5,962 bases of DNA from SAR86 cluster bacterium (GTDB taxonomy: Bacteria > Pseudomonadota > Gammaproteobacteria > Magnimaribacterales > D2472): the NCBI GenBank assembly GCA_016779285.1, contig JADHNV010000057.1:1-5962 (forward strand), in the 5' to 3' direction. The notes beneath the pieces were generated by a model. That model ran no database searches, had not been told where the DNA came from, and saw only the letters and a list, made by a program, of their open reading frames with translations. This document shows positions 5,959 through 5,962 of the stretch, piece after piece. The position numbers were made by a program, and so were the translations under genes. Within the stretch, counting starts at the first letter, position 1; every line of letters starts with the position of its first letter.

Positions 5959-5962
5959 AAAT

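Noticed and set aside
1..5962. Mobile element, CRISPR array, phage or defence system
   Set aside because: No transposase, integrase, regularly spaced repeats, terminal inverted repeats or defence domains were seen; the region is mostly conserved chromosomal genes.

Overview
The window is a compact, AT-rich piece of bacterial chromosome with eight protein genes and almost no spare DNA. The proteins point to a gammaproteobacterium. Rho aligns without gaps to my recollection of E. coli Rho through at least residue 366, and RsmD, HemC and HemD also look proteobacterial. The strong A+T bias, tiny intergenic gaps, abutting or overlapping genes and frequent lack of Shine-Dalgarno sequences suggest a small-genome lineage, perhaps a marine one such as SAR86. 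That placement is inference; no rRNA or other marker is present.

Left part (1-1613): a divergent pair. On the minus strand is the 5' part of a periplasmic adaptor (HlyD/RND membrane fusion protein), cut by the left edge. On the plus strand is a TetR-family regulator. The 84 bp between them holds a good sigma70-type promoter for the adaptor and a 17-bp palindrome just downstream of its -10 box. This is the layout of an efflux pump repressed by its local TetR protein. The inner-membrane pump gene should lie beyond the left edge.

Middle (1610-2479, minus strand): a two-gene unit, a flavin-reductase-like protein followed with no gap by a small secreted DUF4399 protein. Its last codon shares a TTAA with the stop codon of the tetR gene.

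Right-centre (2517-4672, plus strand): a tightly coupled rsmD-hemC-hemD unit. RsmD methylates 16S rRNA. HemC and HemD catalyse consecutive tetrapyrrole steps, from porphobilinogen to hydroxymethylbilane to uroporphyrinogen III. rsmD starts with TTG, overlaps hemC by 4 bp, and hemC abuts hemD.

Right end (4678-5958, minus strand): the complete gene for transcription terminator Rho, convergent with hemD and only 5 bp away. Neither convergent junction has room for an intergenic intrinsic terminator.

I found no mobile element, CRISPR array, RNA gene or clearly new system. The points most worth a second look are the efflux-operon control region, substitutions in HemC's conserved arginine loop, and the flavin reductase-DUF4399 pairing.
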